Shown one piece after another: positions 1 through 7,013 of a stretch of 64,000 bases of DNA. How positions within the stretch are numbered: position 1 is the stretch's first letter; each line of letters opens with the position of its first letter. Source of the DNA: Corallococcus macrosporus (GTDB lineage Bacteria; Myxococcota; Myxococcia; Myxococcales; Myxococcaceae). The notes under the pieces were generated by a model, which worked only from the letters and a program-made list of their open reading frames with translations, was not told the origin of the DNA and searched no databases. Both the position numbers and the translations under genes were made by a program. The stretch covers positions 620,001 to 684,000 of the forward strand of contig NZ_JAFIMU010000002.1 of NCBI RefSeq assembly GCF_017302985.1, given 5' to 3'.

Positions 1-86
1 TCTTCTTCGCCTTCGACGCGTCGGTGGGCGAGGGCGATAAGATCGACCGGCTCCTGCGCGAGGTGCGCGGCAAGGAAGGCTGGTAG
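1..86 (+). CDS. rbfA: Ribosome-binding factor A, C-terminal end (partial)
   Basis: Only the last 27 residues are in the window, in the frame that starts at base 3. They read FFAFDASVGEGDKIDRLLRE followed by a short basic tail and TAG. RbfA proteins typically end with a phenylalanine-rich strand, then a D-x-S-x-x-x-G turn and a helix with the pattern I-x-x-L-L. RbfA is a KH-fold factor needed for late maturation of the 30S subunit. The position just before truB, rpsO and pnp matches the common bacterial order. The call rests on a short piece plus context. Confidence 0.7.
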   Translation, partial: FFAFDASVGEGDKIDRLLREVRGKEGW

Positions 87-96
87 GCCCCGCTTC

Positions 97-960
97 ATGG
101 ACGGCGTTCTCGTCATCGACAAGCCCCTGGGTCCCACGTCCTTCGACGTGGTCCGTCAGGTGCGCGGCCTGTTGAAGGTGAAGAAGGCGGGCCACACGGG
201 CACGCTGGACCCCATGGCCACCGGCGTGCTGCCGGTGTGCCTGGGTGAGGCCACCAAGGTGGCCGGCATCATCACGGAAGGCGACAAGGCCTACGACGCC
301 GTGGTGCGGCTCGGAATCGAGACGGACACCCAGGACGCCCAGGGCAAGCCCACGGCGGAGGCCCCGGTGCCCCCGCTGACGGCGCCGCTGCTGGAGGCCG
401 TGCTGTCCCGCTTCCGGGGCACGTTTGAACAGGTCCCGCCCATGTACTCGGCGGTGAAGGTCGCCGGGAAGCGGCTCTATGAACTGGCGCGCGCGGGCGA
501 GGAAGTGGAGCGGGCCAGCCGCACCGTCACCGTGCACGAGCTGGTGCTGCGCGACTTCTCCGCGGACCGGCTGACCCTGTCGGTGCGGTGCACGAAGGGC
601 TTCTACGTGCGCACGCTGGCGTACGACCTGGGCCGCGCGCTGGGCTGCGGGGCGCACCTGGAGGCGCTGCGGCGCACGATGAGCGGCCCCTTCACCCTGG
701 CGCGGGCGCTGCCCCTGGGGGACCTGGCGTCCCTTTCGCGCGAGGCCGTGGCCGGGCGGCTGGTGTCGCTGGCGGACTCGCTGACGGACCTGCCCGCCGT
801 CCGGGTGAACGCGGACGAGGCGCGGCGCGTGCTGCACGGCGTCCCCGTGGAGGTCGCCCCCGTGCCGGGCCGGGTGCGGGTGCTGGGCCCGGATGACGCG
901 CTGCTCGCCATGGCGGAAGTGGTGGGCGGGCGGCTGCGCTACCAGCGGGTGTTCAACTGA
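97..960 (+). CDS. truB: tRNA pseudouridine(55) synthase TruB
   Basis: This enzyme converts uridine 55 in the T loop of tRNA to pseudouridine. The 287-residue protein opens with the family pattern G-V-L-x-I-D-K-P-x-G-x-T-S. The catalytic motif [12 protein letters not shown] carries the nucleophile at Asp38. The later blocks [17 protein letters not shown] and [15 protein letters not shown] are also characteristic. Length is normal for the family. The ATG at 97 lies 10 bases after the rbfA stop, so the two are probably cotranscribed. Confidence 0.97.
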   Translation: MDGVLVIDKPLGPTSFDVVRQVRGLLKVKKAGHTGTLDPMATGVLPVCLGEATKVAGIITEGDKAYDAVVRLGIETDTQDAQGKPTAEAPVPPLTAPLLEAVLSRFRGTFEQVPPMYSAVKVAGKRLYELARAGEEVERASRTVTVHELVLRDFSADRLTLSVRCTKGFYVRTLAYDLGRALGCGAHLEALRRTMSGPFTLARALPLGDLASLSREAVAGRLVSLADSLTDLPAVRVNADEARRVLHGVPVEVAPVPGRVRVLGPDDALLAMAEVVGGRLRYQRVFN

Positions 961-961
961 A

Positions 962-1291
962 GTGGCCACCCGGACCCATGACATCTCCGTGAGCGTGGCC
1001 CCGGGCCTGCGCGGCGCCTTCGACGGGCGGCGCGAGCTGTCCCTGGGCGTCCCCGCGGCGGCGGGCATCGGCGACGTGGTGGAGGCGCTCCTGCGGCTGT
1101 ACCCGCGCACCCGGCAGTTCCTGGCGGGTGACGGCGGCGAGCCGGGGGGCCTGTACCTGCACGTGGCCATGAACGAGGCGACGGCCCGGGAGCTCTCCCC
1201 GGGAGGGGGCGGAATGCCGGGCGGCTGCCGGTTGTACGTCTTCGCACTGTCCCGACCCCCGAAGGGCGGACGGACGGGCGGCGAAGGTTGA
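962..1291 (+). CDS. Small protein, possible MoaD/ThiS-like beta-grasp fold
   Basis: This 109-residue frame starts at a GTG one base after the truB stop; no other good start lies upstream in frame. The order of segments (a strand [13 protein letters not shown], a second strand, a helix [17 protein letters not shown], then LYLHVAMN) resembles the beta-grasp layout of MoaD/ThiS sulfur carriers. There is no C-terminal Gly-Gly in the usual place: the end is basic and Gly-rich (GGRTGGEG). It sits tightly between truB and rpsO, and its stop codon overlaps the -35 box of the rpsO promoter. I infer the fold from pattern only. A role in RNA modification or ribosome assembly would be a guess from position. 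Confidence 0.55.
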   Translation: MATRTHDISVSVAPGLRGAFDGRRELSLGVPAAAGIGDVVEALLRLYPRTRQFLAGDGGEPGGLYLHVAMNEATARELSPGGGGMPGGCRLYVFALSRPPKGGRTGGEG

Positions 1292-1316
1292 CCCCCCAGG
1301 GGGTGAAGCTTATAAG
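1288..1316 (+). promoter_or_regulatory. Sigma-70-type promoter of rpsO
   Basis: TTGACC (1288-1293) and TATAAG (1311-1316) are separated by 17 bases. This is the best -35/-10 pair seen in the window. The start would be near 1323, leaving a leader of about 95 bases before the rpsO ATG at 1417. Confidence 0.7.
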
Positions 1317-1416
1317 CGGCCCGCTCGTTAGAAGGACCATGAGGCCGGGTCTGTACCCCTCCGCGGACCCAGGCGGCACGAGCGGTCACCCCGGAGCGGG
1401 ATTCAGGAAGAAGCCC

Positions 1417-1686
1417 ATGTCGTTGCATCAGGAACGCAAGAGCGAGCTGGTCACGAAGTTCCGCACCCACGAGTCCGACACCGGCTCGCCCGAGGTGCAG
1501 GTGGCGCTGCTGTCCGAGCGCATCAACATGCTCACCGAGCACTTCAAGACCCACAAGAAGGACCACCACTCCCGCCGCGGTCTGCTGAAGCTGGTCGGTC
1601 AGCGCCGCCGCATGCTGGACTACCTCAAGTCCAAGGACGTGGCCCGCTACAAGAAGCTCATCGAGGGCCTCGGCATCCGCAAGTAG
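1417..1686 (+). CDS. rpsO: 30S ribosomal protein S15
   Basis: S15 is an early 16S rRNA-binding protein of the 30S platform. The protein is 89 residues, exactly the usual length. It shows the conserved blocks [18 protein letters not shown], a central [16 protein letters not shown] segment and [13 protein letters not shown]. An open frame extends upstream to 1288, but the ATG at 1417 gives the normal N-terminus and has an AGGAAG ribosome-binding site at 1405-1410. It is followed by a hairpin and then pnp, the order seen in many bacteria. Confidence 0.98.
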   Translation: MSLHQERKSELVTKFRTHESDTGSPEVQVALLSERINMLTEHFKTHKKDHHSRRGLLKLVGQRRRMLDYLKSKDVARYKKLIEGLGIRK

Positions 1687-1702
1687 TCCTCGAGCAGTGA
1701 CC

Positions 1703-1729
1703 GGGGCGCTGGCACACCACCAGCGCCCC
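1703..1729 (+). terminator. Hairpin after rpsO (terminator or attenuator)
   Basis: A perfect 10-bp stem (GGGGCGCTGG at 1703-1712 with its complement at 1720-1729) has a 7-base loop. Only a weak T-run follows. It lies 17 bases after the rpsO stop. It could stop part of the transcripts before pnp or stabilise the rpsO 3' end. Confidence 0.65.
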
Positions 1730-2089
1730 GCGCATTTGGGCAGCACGCAGCACGGTTTCAGAACAGAAGCGCGGACGTGGGAGAAGGAGTGGGCGAGGGA
1801 GTGGTGGAGGCGGGCTCTTTTGGTTTCCGTTCAGACCGGCCGACCTGAGGTCTTCGGGGTCGGCGGGTGTGATCAGGGATCAAGAGGTCTGGTCCATCCC
1901 TCCGGCGCTCCGCAACGGAGCCCGTTTCCGCAGTACAGGCAGCGTTCGTCTGGCATGTGCCTGCTTCAGGCCCTGGCGACCGCTCAATCCCAGAGGGCCC
2001 CTTTCCGGGCGGCTCCTGCCCCACGCACGTGGGCAGGCCGCGGCTGGCAAGGGCCTTCGCACGCGAAGCAGGCACAGAGGCCACACGAC
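1730..2089 (+). promoter_or_regulatory. Long structured 5' leader of pnp
   Basis: About 360 bases separate the rpsO hairpin from the pnp ATG. The frame of pnp stays open through it, but the codon pattern and predicted peptide look non-coding. Two hairpins are visible. GCCGACC (1839-1845) pairs with 1858-1864. CCTGCCC (2015-2021) pairs with 2031-2037 around an inner ACG/CGT. In E. coli the pnp leader is a target of RNase III and of PNPase autocontrol. A similar role here is inferred only from length and structure. Confidence 0.45.
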
Positions 2090-4246
2090 ATGTTGAAGAA
2101 GAGCGTCAAGATTGGTGAGAACGAGCTGAGCATCGAGACGGGCCGCCTGGCCAAGCAGGCCGACGGTTCCGTGGTGGTCCGCTACGGCGACACCATGCTG
2201 CTCGTCACCGCGGTGAGCGCGCGGGAGAAGAAGGACGTCGACTTCCTGCCCCTCACGGTGGAGTACCAGGAGAAGCTGTACTCGGCGGGCCGCATCCCGG
2301 GCAGCTACTTCAAGCGCGAGGGCCGCCTGACGGAGAAGGAGACGCTGGCCTCCCGTCTGGTGGACCGCTCCTGCCGTCCGCTGTTCCCGGAAGGCTACGC
2401 CTACGAGACGCAGGTCATCGCGTCCGTCATCTCCGCGGACCCGGAGAACGAGGGTGACATCCACGGCATCACCGGCGCCTCCGCGGCGCTGTGGGTGTCG
2501 GACATCCCGTTCAACGGCCCCATCGCGGGCATCCGCGTGGGCCGCGTGGGCGGCCAGTTCGTGGCCAACCCCACCGCGAAGCAGCGCGAGCAGAGCGACC
2601 TGGACCTCGTCATGGCGGTGAGCCGCGAGGCCATCGTGATGGTGGAGGGTGGCGCGGAGGAGGTCAGCGAGGCGGACATGGTGGCGGCCCTGGAGTTCGG
2701 CCGTCAGAACGCCCAGCCCGCGCTGGACCTGCAGGACCAGCTGCGCACGGAGCTGAAGAAGCAGGTCCGCTCCTACGAGAAGCCCGCCACCATCGACGAG
2801 GGCCTGCGCAACCAGGTCCGCGAGCTGGCGCTGGAGGGCGTGAAGGCCGGCTACGCCATCAAGGAGAAGGGCGCGCGCTACGAGGCGCTCTCCAAGGCGA
2901 AGAAGGCGGCGATCGCGGCGCTCAAGGAGAAGCTGGGCGCGGAGTTCACCCCGCAGGTGGAGAAGCACGCCAAGCAGGTCATCGAGGACCTGAAGTACGA
3001 CCACATGCGTGAGCTCACCGTGAACGGTGGCCGCATCGGTGACCGTCCGCACAACGTGGTGCGCTCCATCACCAACGAGGTCGGCGTGCTGCCCCGCACG
3101 CACGGCAGCGCGGTGTTCACCCGCGGCGAGACGCAGGCCCTGGTGGTCGTCACGCTGGGCACCAGCGAGGACGAGCAGCGGCTGGAGCTGCTCAGCGGCC
3201 AGGCCTTCAAGCGGTTCATGCTGCACTACAACTTCCCGCCGTTCAGCGTGAACGAGACCAAGCCCCTGCGCGGCCCCGGCCGTCGCGAGGTGGGTCACGG
3301 CGCCCTGGCGGAGCGCGCGCTGCGCAACATGATTCCGGCCAGCGACTCGTTCCCCTACACCGTGCGTCTGGTGTCGGAGATCCTCGAGTCCAACGGCTCG
3401 TCGTCCATGGCCTCCGTGTGCGGTGGCACGCTGGCGCTGATGGACGCGGGCGTACCCATCAAGGCGCCGGTCGCCGGCATCGCCATGGGCCTGGTGAAGG
3501 AGGGTGAGAAGATCGCCATCCTGTCCGACATCCTCGGTGACGAGGACCACCTGGGCGACATGGACTTCAAGGTCTGCGGCACGACCAAGGGCATCACGTC
3601 CATCCAGATGGACATCAAGATCACCGGCCTCACCACGGAGATCATGAGCCGCGCGCTGGAGCAGGCGCGTCAGGGCCGCGAGCACATCCTGGCGGAGATG
3701 GCGAAGACGCTGAGCGCTCCCCGCAAGGAGATCAGCCAGTTCGCGCCGCGCATCACGACCATCCAGATCCGTCCGGAGTTCATCAAGAACGTCATCGGGC
3801 CGGGCGGCAAGGTGATCAAGGACATCATCGCCCGCACGGGTGCCGCGATTAACATCGAGGACACCGGCCGCGTGGACATCGCCAGCGCGAACGGCGAGGC
3901 GGTGAAGGCCGCCATCGCGATGATCCAGGCGCTCACGCGCGAGGCGGAGATCGGGAAGATCTACACCGGCACCGTCCGGAAGATCGCCGAGTTCGGCGCC
4001 TTCGTGGAGCTGTTCCCGGGCACCGACGGCCTCATCCACATCTCCGAGCTGTCCGACAAGCGCGTGAAGAGCGTGTCGGACGTGCTGACCGAGGGCGACG
4101 AGGTGCTGGTGAAGGTCGTCAGCATCGACAAGACGGGCAAGATCCGCCTGTCGCGCAAGGAGGCCATGGCCGAGCGCGCCACCGCGCAGGGCACGCCCCC
4201 CGCGGCCGCCGCCCCGGCCGCCCCGGCGCCGGACGCGAAGGCCTGA
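2090..4246 (+). CDS. pnp: Polyribonucleotide nucleotidyltransferase (PNPase)
   Basis: PNPase is the 3'-to-5' phosphorolytic exoribonuclease of the RNA degradosome. The 718-residue protein has two RNase PH-like cores joined by a helical linker. A KH domain follows (about residues 560-605, with IGPGGK as the GxxG loop), then an S1 domain (about 621-690, starting [11 protein letters not shown]) and an Ala/Pro-rich tail. The phosphate-binding and catalytic region shows FNVNETK-like and [10 protein letters not shown] blocks. The frame is open upstream to 1697, but the ATG at 2090 ([18 protein letters not shown]) gives the standard N-terminus. Confidence 0.98.
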   Translation: MLKKSVKIGENELSIETGRLAKQADGSVVVRYGDTMLLVTAVSAREKKDVDFLPLTVEYQEKLYSAGRIPGSYFKREGRLTEKETLASRLVDRSCRPLFPEGYAYETQVIASVISADPENEGDIHGITGASAALWVSDIPFNGPIAGIRVGRVGGQFVANPTAKQREQSDLDLVMAVSREAIVMVEGGAEEVSEADMVAALEFGRQNAQPALDLQDQLRTELKKQVRSYEKPATIDEGLRNQVRELALEGVKAGYAIKEKGARYEALSKAKKAAIAALKEKLGAEFTPQVEKHAKQVIEDLKYDHMRELTVNGGRIGDRPHNVVRSITNEVGVLPRTHGSAVFTRGETQALVVVTLGTSEDEQRLELLSGQAFKRFMLHYNFPPFSVNETKPLRGPGRREVGHGALAERALRNMIPASDSFPYTVRLVSEILESNGSSSMASVCGGTLALMDAGVPIKAPVAGIAMGLVKEGEKIAILSDILGDEDHLGDMDFKVCGTTKGITSIQMDIKITGLTTEIMSRALEQARQGREHILAEMAKTLSAPRKEISQFAPRITTIQIRPEFIKNVIGPGGKVIKDIIARTGAAINIEDTGRVDIASANGEAVKAAIAMIQALTREAEIGKIYTGTVRKIAEFGAFVELFPGTDGLIHISELSDKRVKSVSDVLTEGDEVLVKVVSIDKTGKIRLSRKEAMAERATAQGTPPAAAAPAAPAPDAKA

Positions 4247-4261
4247 GTCCGGCCCCCGCGT

Positions 4262-4341
4262 AGCGGCCCTCCGTGAGGAAGGCCGCTGACCGGAAAACGC
4301 CCCGTCTCCTCCCGCCTCCGGGCGCGAAGGGGCGGGGCGTT
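4262..4341 (+). terminator. Tandem hairpins after pnp
   Basis: The first stem is AGCGGCC (4262-4268) with 4281-4287. The second and stronger one is AACGCCCCG (4296-4304) with its complement at 4333-4341, followed by a T-containing tail. They end the truB-rpsO-pnp transcription unit. Confidence 0.7.
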
Positions 4342-4400
4342 GTCGTTGGGGTTGAGAAGACGAGAACGGCCCTGGGCCCCCGTCGGCGGCGCGGCTCACG

Positions 4401-4425
4401 AACTGGTCCGACAGTCGGACCAGTT
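4401..4425. repeat. Perfect 11-bp dyad, possible operator
   Basis: The arm AACTGGTCCGA is followed by CAG and then by the exact complement of the arm. The rest of 4342-4548 shows no gene. The dyad lies about 124 bases upstream of the membrane protein start at 4549. It has no T-run, so it reads more like a binding site for a dimeric regulator than a terminator. Confidence 0.5.
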
Positions 4426-4548
4426 GGGCGGCTCCGGGCGGGCGGAGGCTTCGGGTGGAACACTCGGCGTTTTCGCCCTGGGGCCCTGGAGGCTTAAAAC
4501 CCCGGGAGGGCTTCCCGCGTTGATGGGGGACCGCCCCGGAGGCGCTCC

Positions 4549-5346
4549 ATGCCGGCCCACCCATCCAGCTCCTCGGAGCCCTCGAGCAGCTTCCTCACGG
4601 ACCTGTCCCGGTTCCTCGGGGCGTTCCGCTGGGCGTTCATGCCGCTGGGTCTGCTCGCGCTGGTGGCGGTGGGCGTGCACGCGGCGGCGGACACGCTGGA
4701 TGACCGGCTGCTCACGGCGGTGGACCGGTTGGACTCCGCGTTCGATGCATGGGTGGGCCAGTTCCCCGCGACCGCGTCGATGGTGGACTGGGTCTCCCTG
4801 GAGACGCGCACCCGGCTGGCTCGGGCCCTCGCCTTGGGTTGGGAACTGGCGGCGGACCTGCTCCTGGCGCTGCCGGCGCTCGGCTACCGGGAGGTGGAGG
4901 CGTCGCGGCCCGTGGAGCCCTGGCGTCCGGTGACGGCGTCCGCTTCGGAGGCATCCTCATGGAAGGCGCTGCTGCGGCGCTGTCTGCGGCGGCCCACTCC
5001 GATGCGGTGGGTGCGGCCGCTGGCCACGGCGGGCGTGGTGCTCGCGGGCGCGTGCACGGTGGCGCGGCTCGTCCAGGGCACGGTGTACCTGTCATGGCGG
5101 CCGCTGTTTGGCGACGTTGGCGCGGACTGGGCGGCCCGGGGGCTGGCGGTGGCGGCGCTGGTCGGCGTGAGCGTCTCGCTGGGCTGGCGCGCGGTGCTGC
5201 GCAACCTCCAGCACGCGGACGCGGCGTGTGAAGCGGCGGGCCCCCGGCGGGCATGGACTCGCGGGCTGGTGGGGTGCCTGCTGGTGGCCCCGCTGGGACT
5301 CGCGGCGGCGTGGGACGCGGCCCCGGTGCTGTCCTTCCTACGCTGA
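4549..5346 (+). CDS. Membrane protein of unknown function
   Basis: The 265-residue protein has a Ser-rich N-terminus and about four hydrophobic stretches: residues 28-48, near 158-180, near 192-212 and 238-258. A loop of over 100 residues between the first two carries the amphipathic segment ETRTRLARALALGWELAADLLL. No catalytic motif is recognised. The ATG has GGAGG nearby at 4540. The gene ends 11 bases before the M23 peptidase start, so the two are likely one unit acting in the cell envelope. Confidence 0.75.
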   Translation: MPAHPSSSSEPSSSFLTDLSRFLGAFRWAFMPLGLLALVAVGVHAAADTLDDRLLTAVDRLDSAFDAWVGQFPATASMVDWVSLETRTRLARALALGWELAADLLLALPALGYREVEASRPVEPWRPVTASASEASSWKALLRRCLRRPTPMRWVRPLATAGVVLAGACTVARLVQGTVYLSWRPLFGDVGADWAARGLAVAALVGVSVSLGWRAVLRNLQHADAACEAAGPRRAWTRGLVGCLLVAPLGLAAAWDAAPVLSFLR

Positions 5347-5357
5347 GGCCCTGACGC

Positions 5358-6368
5358 ATGTTCGCTCGACGCGCCCGGGGACTGCTGGACTTCACCTTCG
5401 CGCTGCTGTGCGTGTGGTGCGCGTACCACCACACGCCCGCGGGCGCGCTCCTGCGGCGCGCGGGGGCCTGGGCCTTCCATACGCGCACCACGGCCCGGCC
5501 GCTGCTCGCGTACTACGACGGCGTGAGCGGGACGGCGGTGCCCGTGCCGGCCGCGCTGCCCGCCGCGCTGCTCACGCGCGTGCCCACGAGCGCGGAGGCG
5601 CTGGCGTGGGGGACGCACTCGGCGCTGAAGGCCCTGGATGCGAAGGCCCGCGAGCCCGCGCTCGCGCTGGCCCGTGCGGAGGGCATCGACCCGGAGTCCC
5701 TGGTGGATCCGGTGCGCGGACCCGTGGCGACGCGGCGGCTGCTGGACGCGCTCGCCGGGGACTTCCCGTCGGAGGAGGCGCGGGTGACGGCGGTGTTCGC
5801 GGGGCGGGTGCCCGCGCGCTTCGCGCTGGAGCGGGTGGGCGCGGAGGGTGGGGCGCTGAGCCTGGAGCGCCTGGCGAAGCAGCTGCCCCCGGGCTTCGAG
5901 GGCTCCTCCGTGGGCGCGGCGCAGGCGCTGGCGCTGTCCACCGCGCTGATGCTCGGGTGGCCGGTGTCGGAGAGCGCTCCGGTGACGAGCCCCTTCGGCT
6001 ACCGCGTCCACCCCACGCTGCGCACGCGCCGGATGCACACGGGAGTGGACCTGGCGGTGCGGACGGGCACGACGGTGACGGCGGTGGCCGCGGGCGTGGT
6101 GCGCCGCTCGAGCGAGGATTCCGTCAACGGCCGCGTGCTGGTGCTGGACCACGGCCGGGGCGTGACGACGGCCTACTGCCACAACTCGGAGCTGCTGGTG
6201 AAGGCGGGCACTCGGGTGGAGAAGGGGCAGGCCATCGCGCTGTCGGGCAGCACCGGCCGGTCCACCGGGCCGCACCTGCACTACCAGCTGGAGCTGGCCG
6301 CCCGGCCCGTGGACCCGTTCGGGTTCCGCACCGCCCTGCGCACGGCGGACGGCGCGACCGAGCTGTGA
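5358..6368 (+). CDS. M23 (LytM-type) metallopeptidase, membrane-anchored
   Basis: The 336-residue protein has a hydrophobic N-terminus, a poorly conserved middle and a C-terminal M23 domain (about residues 205-325). Zinc and active-site residues are visible: H227 and D231 in HTGVD, and H306/H308 in HLHYQLE. The strand SPFGYRVHPTLRTRRMHTG is also typical. Such enzymes cut peptidoglycan cross-bridges in the periplasm or act as amidase regulators. All metal ligands are present, so an active enzyme is likely. It follows the membrane protein at 4549 by 11 bases. Confidence 0.9.
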   Translation: MFARRARGLLDFTFALLCVWCAYHHTPAGALLRRAGAWAFHTRTTARPLLAYYDGVSGTAVPVPAALPAALLTRVPTSAEALAWGTHSALKALDAKAREPALALARAEGIDPESLVDPVRGPVATRRLLDALAGDFPSEEARVTAVFAGRVPARFALERVGAEGGALSLERLAKQLPPGFEGSSVGAAQALALSTALMLGWPVSESAPVTSPFGYRVHPTLRTRRMHTGVDLAVRTGTTVTAVAAGVVRRSSEDSVNGRVLVLDHGRGVTTAYCHNSELLVKAGTRVEKGQAIALSGSTGRSTGPHLHYQLELAARPVDPFGFRTALRTADGATEL

Positions 6369-6443
6369 GGGCAGGGGGCATACGACCCGTGACGTCGGGG
6401 TCAGGAAATGGAGGGGGGGCGGGGTGCGTGTTACGGCGGGGGC

Positions 6444-6899
6444 ATGGACCCCTCGCTGACCGTCCCCGTGCGCCGGGTGCGCTCGCATCCGGACCCGCTG
6501 CCCCTGCCGCGCTATGAGACGGAGCTGGCCGCCGGGATGGACCTGCGGGCCGACATCGACGCGGAGTGGGTCCTCCAGCCCCTGGAGCGGATGGCGGTGC
6601 CCACCGGGCTGGCGTTCGCGCTCCCCCCGGGCTTCGAGGGGCAGGTGCGGCCCCGTTCCGGGCTGGCGCTGCGACATGGGGTGACGTGCCTCAACTCCCC
6701 CGGGACGGTGGACGCGGACTACCGGGGGGAGGTGCAGGTGCTGCTCGTGAACCTGTCCAACACCCCCTTCACCCTGCGTCGGGGGGACCGGGTGGCCCAG
6801 CTGGTGGTGGCCCCGGTGACGGCCACGGCCCTGCGCGAGGTGGACGTGCTGGAAGTGACTTCCCGGGGTGACGGCGGTTTCGGGTCCACGGGCCGCTAG
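6444..6899 (+). CDS. dut: Deoxyuridine 5'-triphosphate nucleotidohydrolase (dUTPase)
   Basis: dUTPase hydrolyses dUTP to dUMP, keeping uracil out of DNA and feeding dTMP synthesis. All five trimeric-dUTPase motifs are present in the 151-residue protein: [25 protein letters not shown] (catalytic Asp), RGDRVAQLV and the C-terminal arm [11 protein letters not shown]. An in-frame ATG at 6408 would add 12 Gly-rich residues. I prefer 6444, which is preceded by GGCGGGGG and matches the family N-terminus. Confidence 0.96.
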   Translation: MDPSLTVPVRRVRSHPDPLPLPRYETELAAGMDLRADIDAEWVLQPLERMAVPTGLAFALPPGFEGQVRPRSGLALRHGVTCLNSPGTVDADYRGEVQVLLVNLSNTPFTLRRGDRVAQLVVAPVTATALREVDVLEVTSRGDGGFGSTGR

Positions 6900-7013
6900 C
6901 GGCCCGGCGCGCAACGTCGTTCCTCAATGGCTCCGGAGCGGGCAGAATGGAGGCCCCCGGCCGTCCGCCGGGAAGGCCGCCCCCCCGCGGCCCCGTTCCG
7001 GAGTTTCACTGCT

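Noticed and set aside
1880-4564. Very long antisense frame over pnp (894 codons)
   Set aside because: Composition is Leu/Arg/His/Gly-rich as expected for the shadow of a high-GC gene, and pnp on the other strand is unmistakable.
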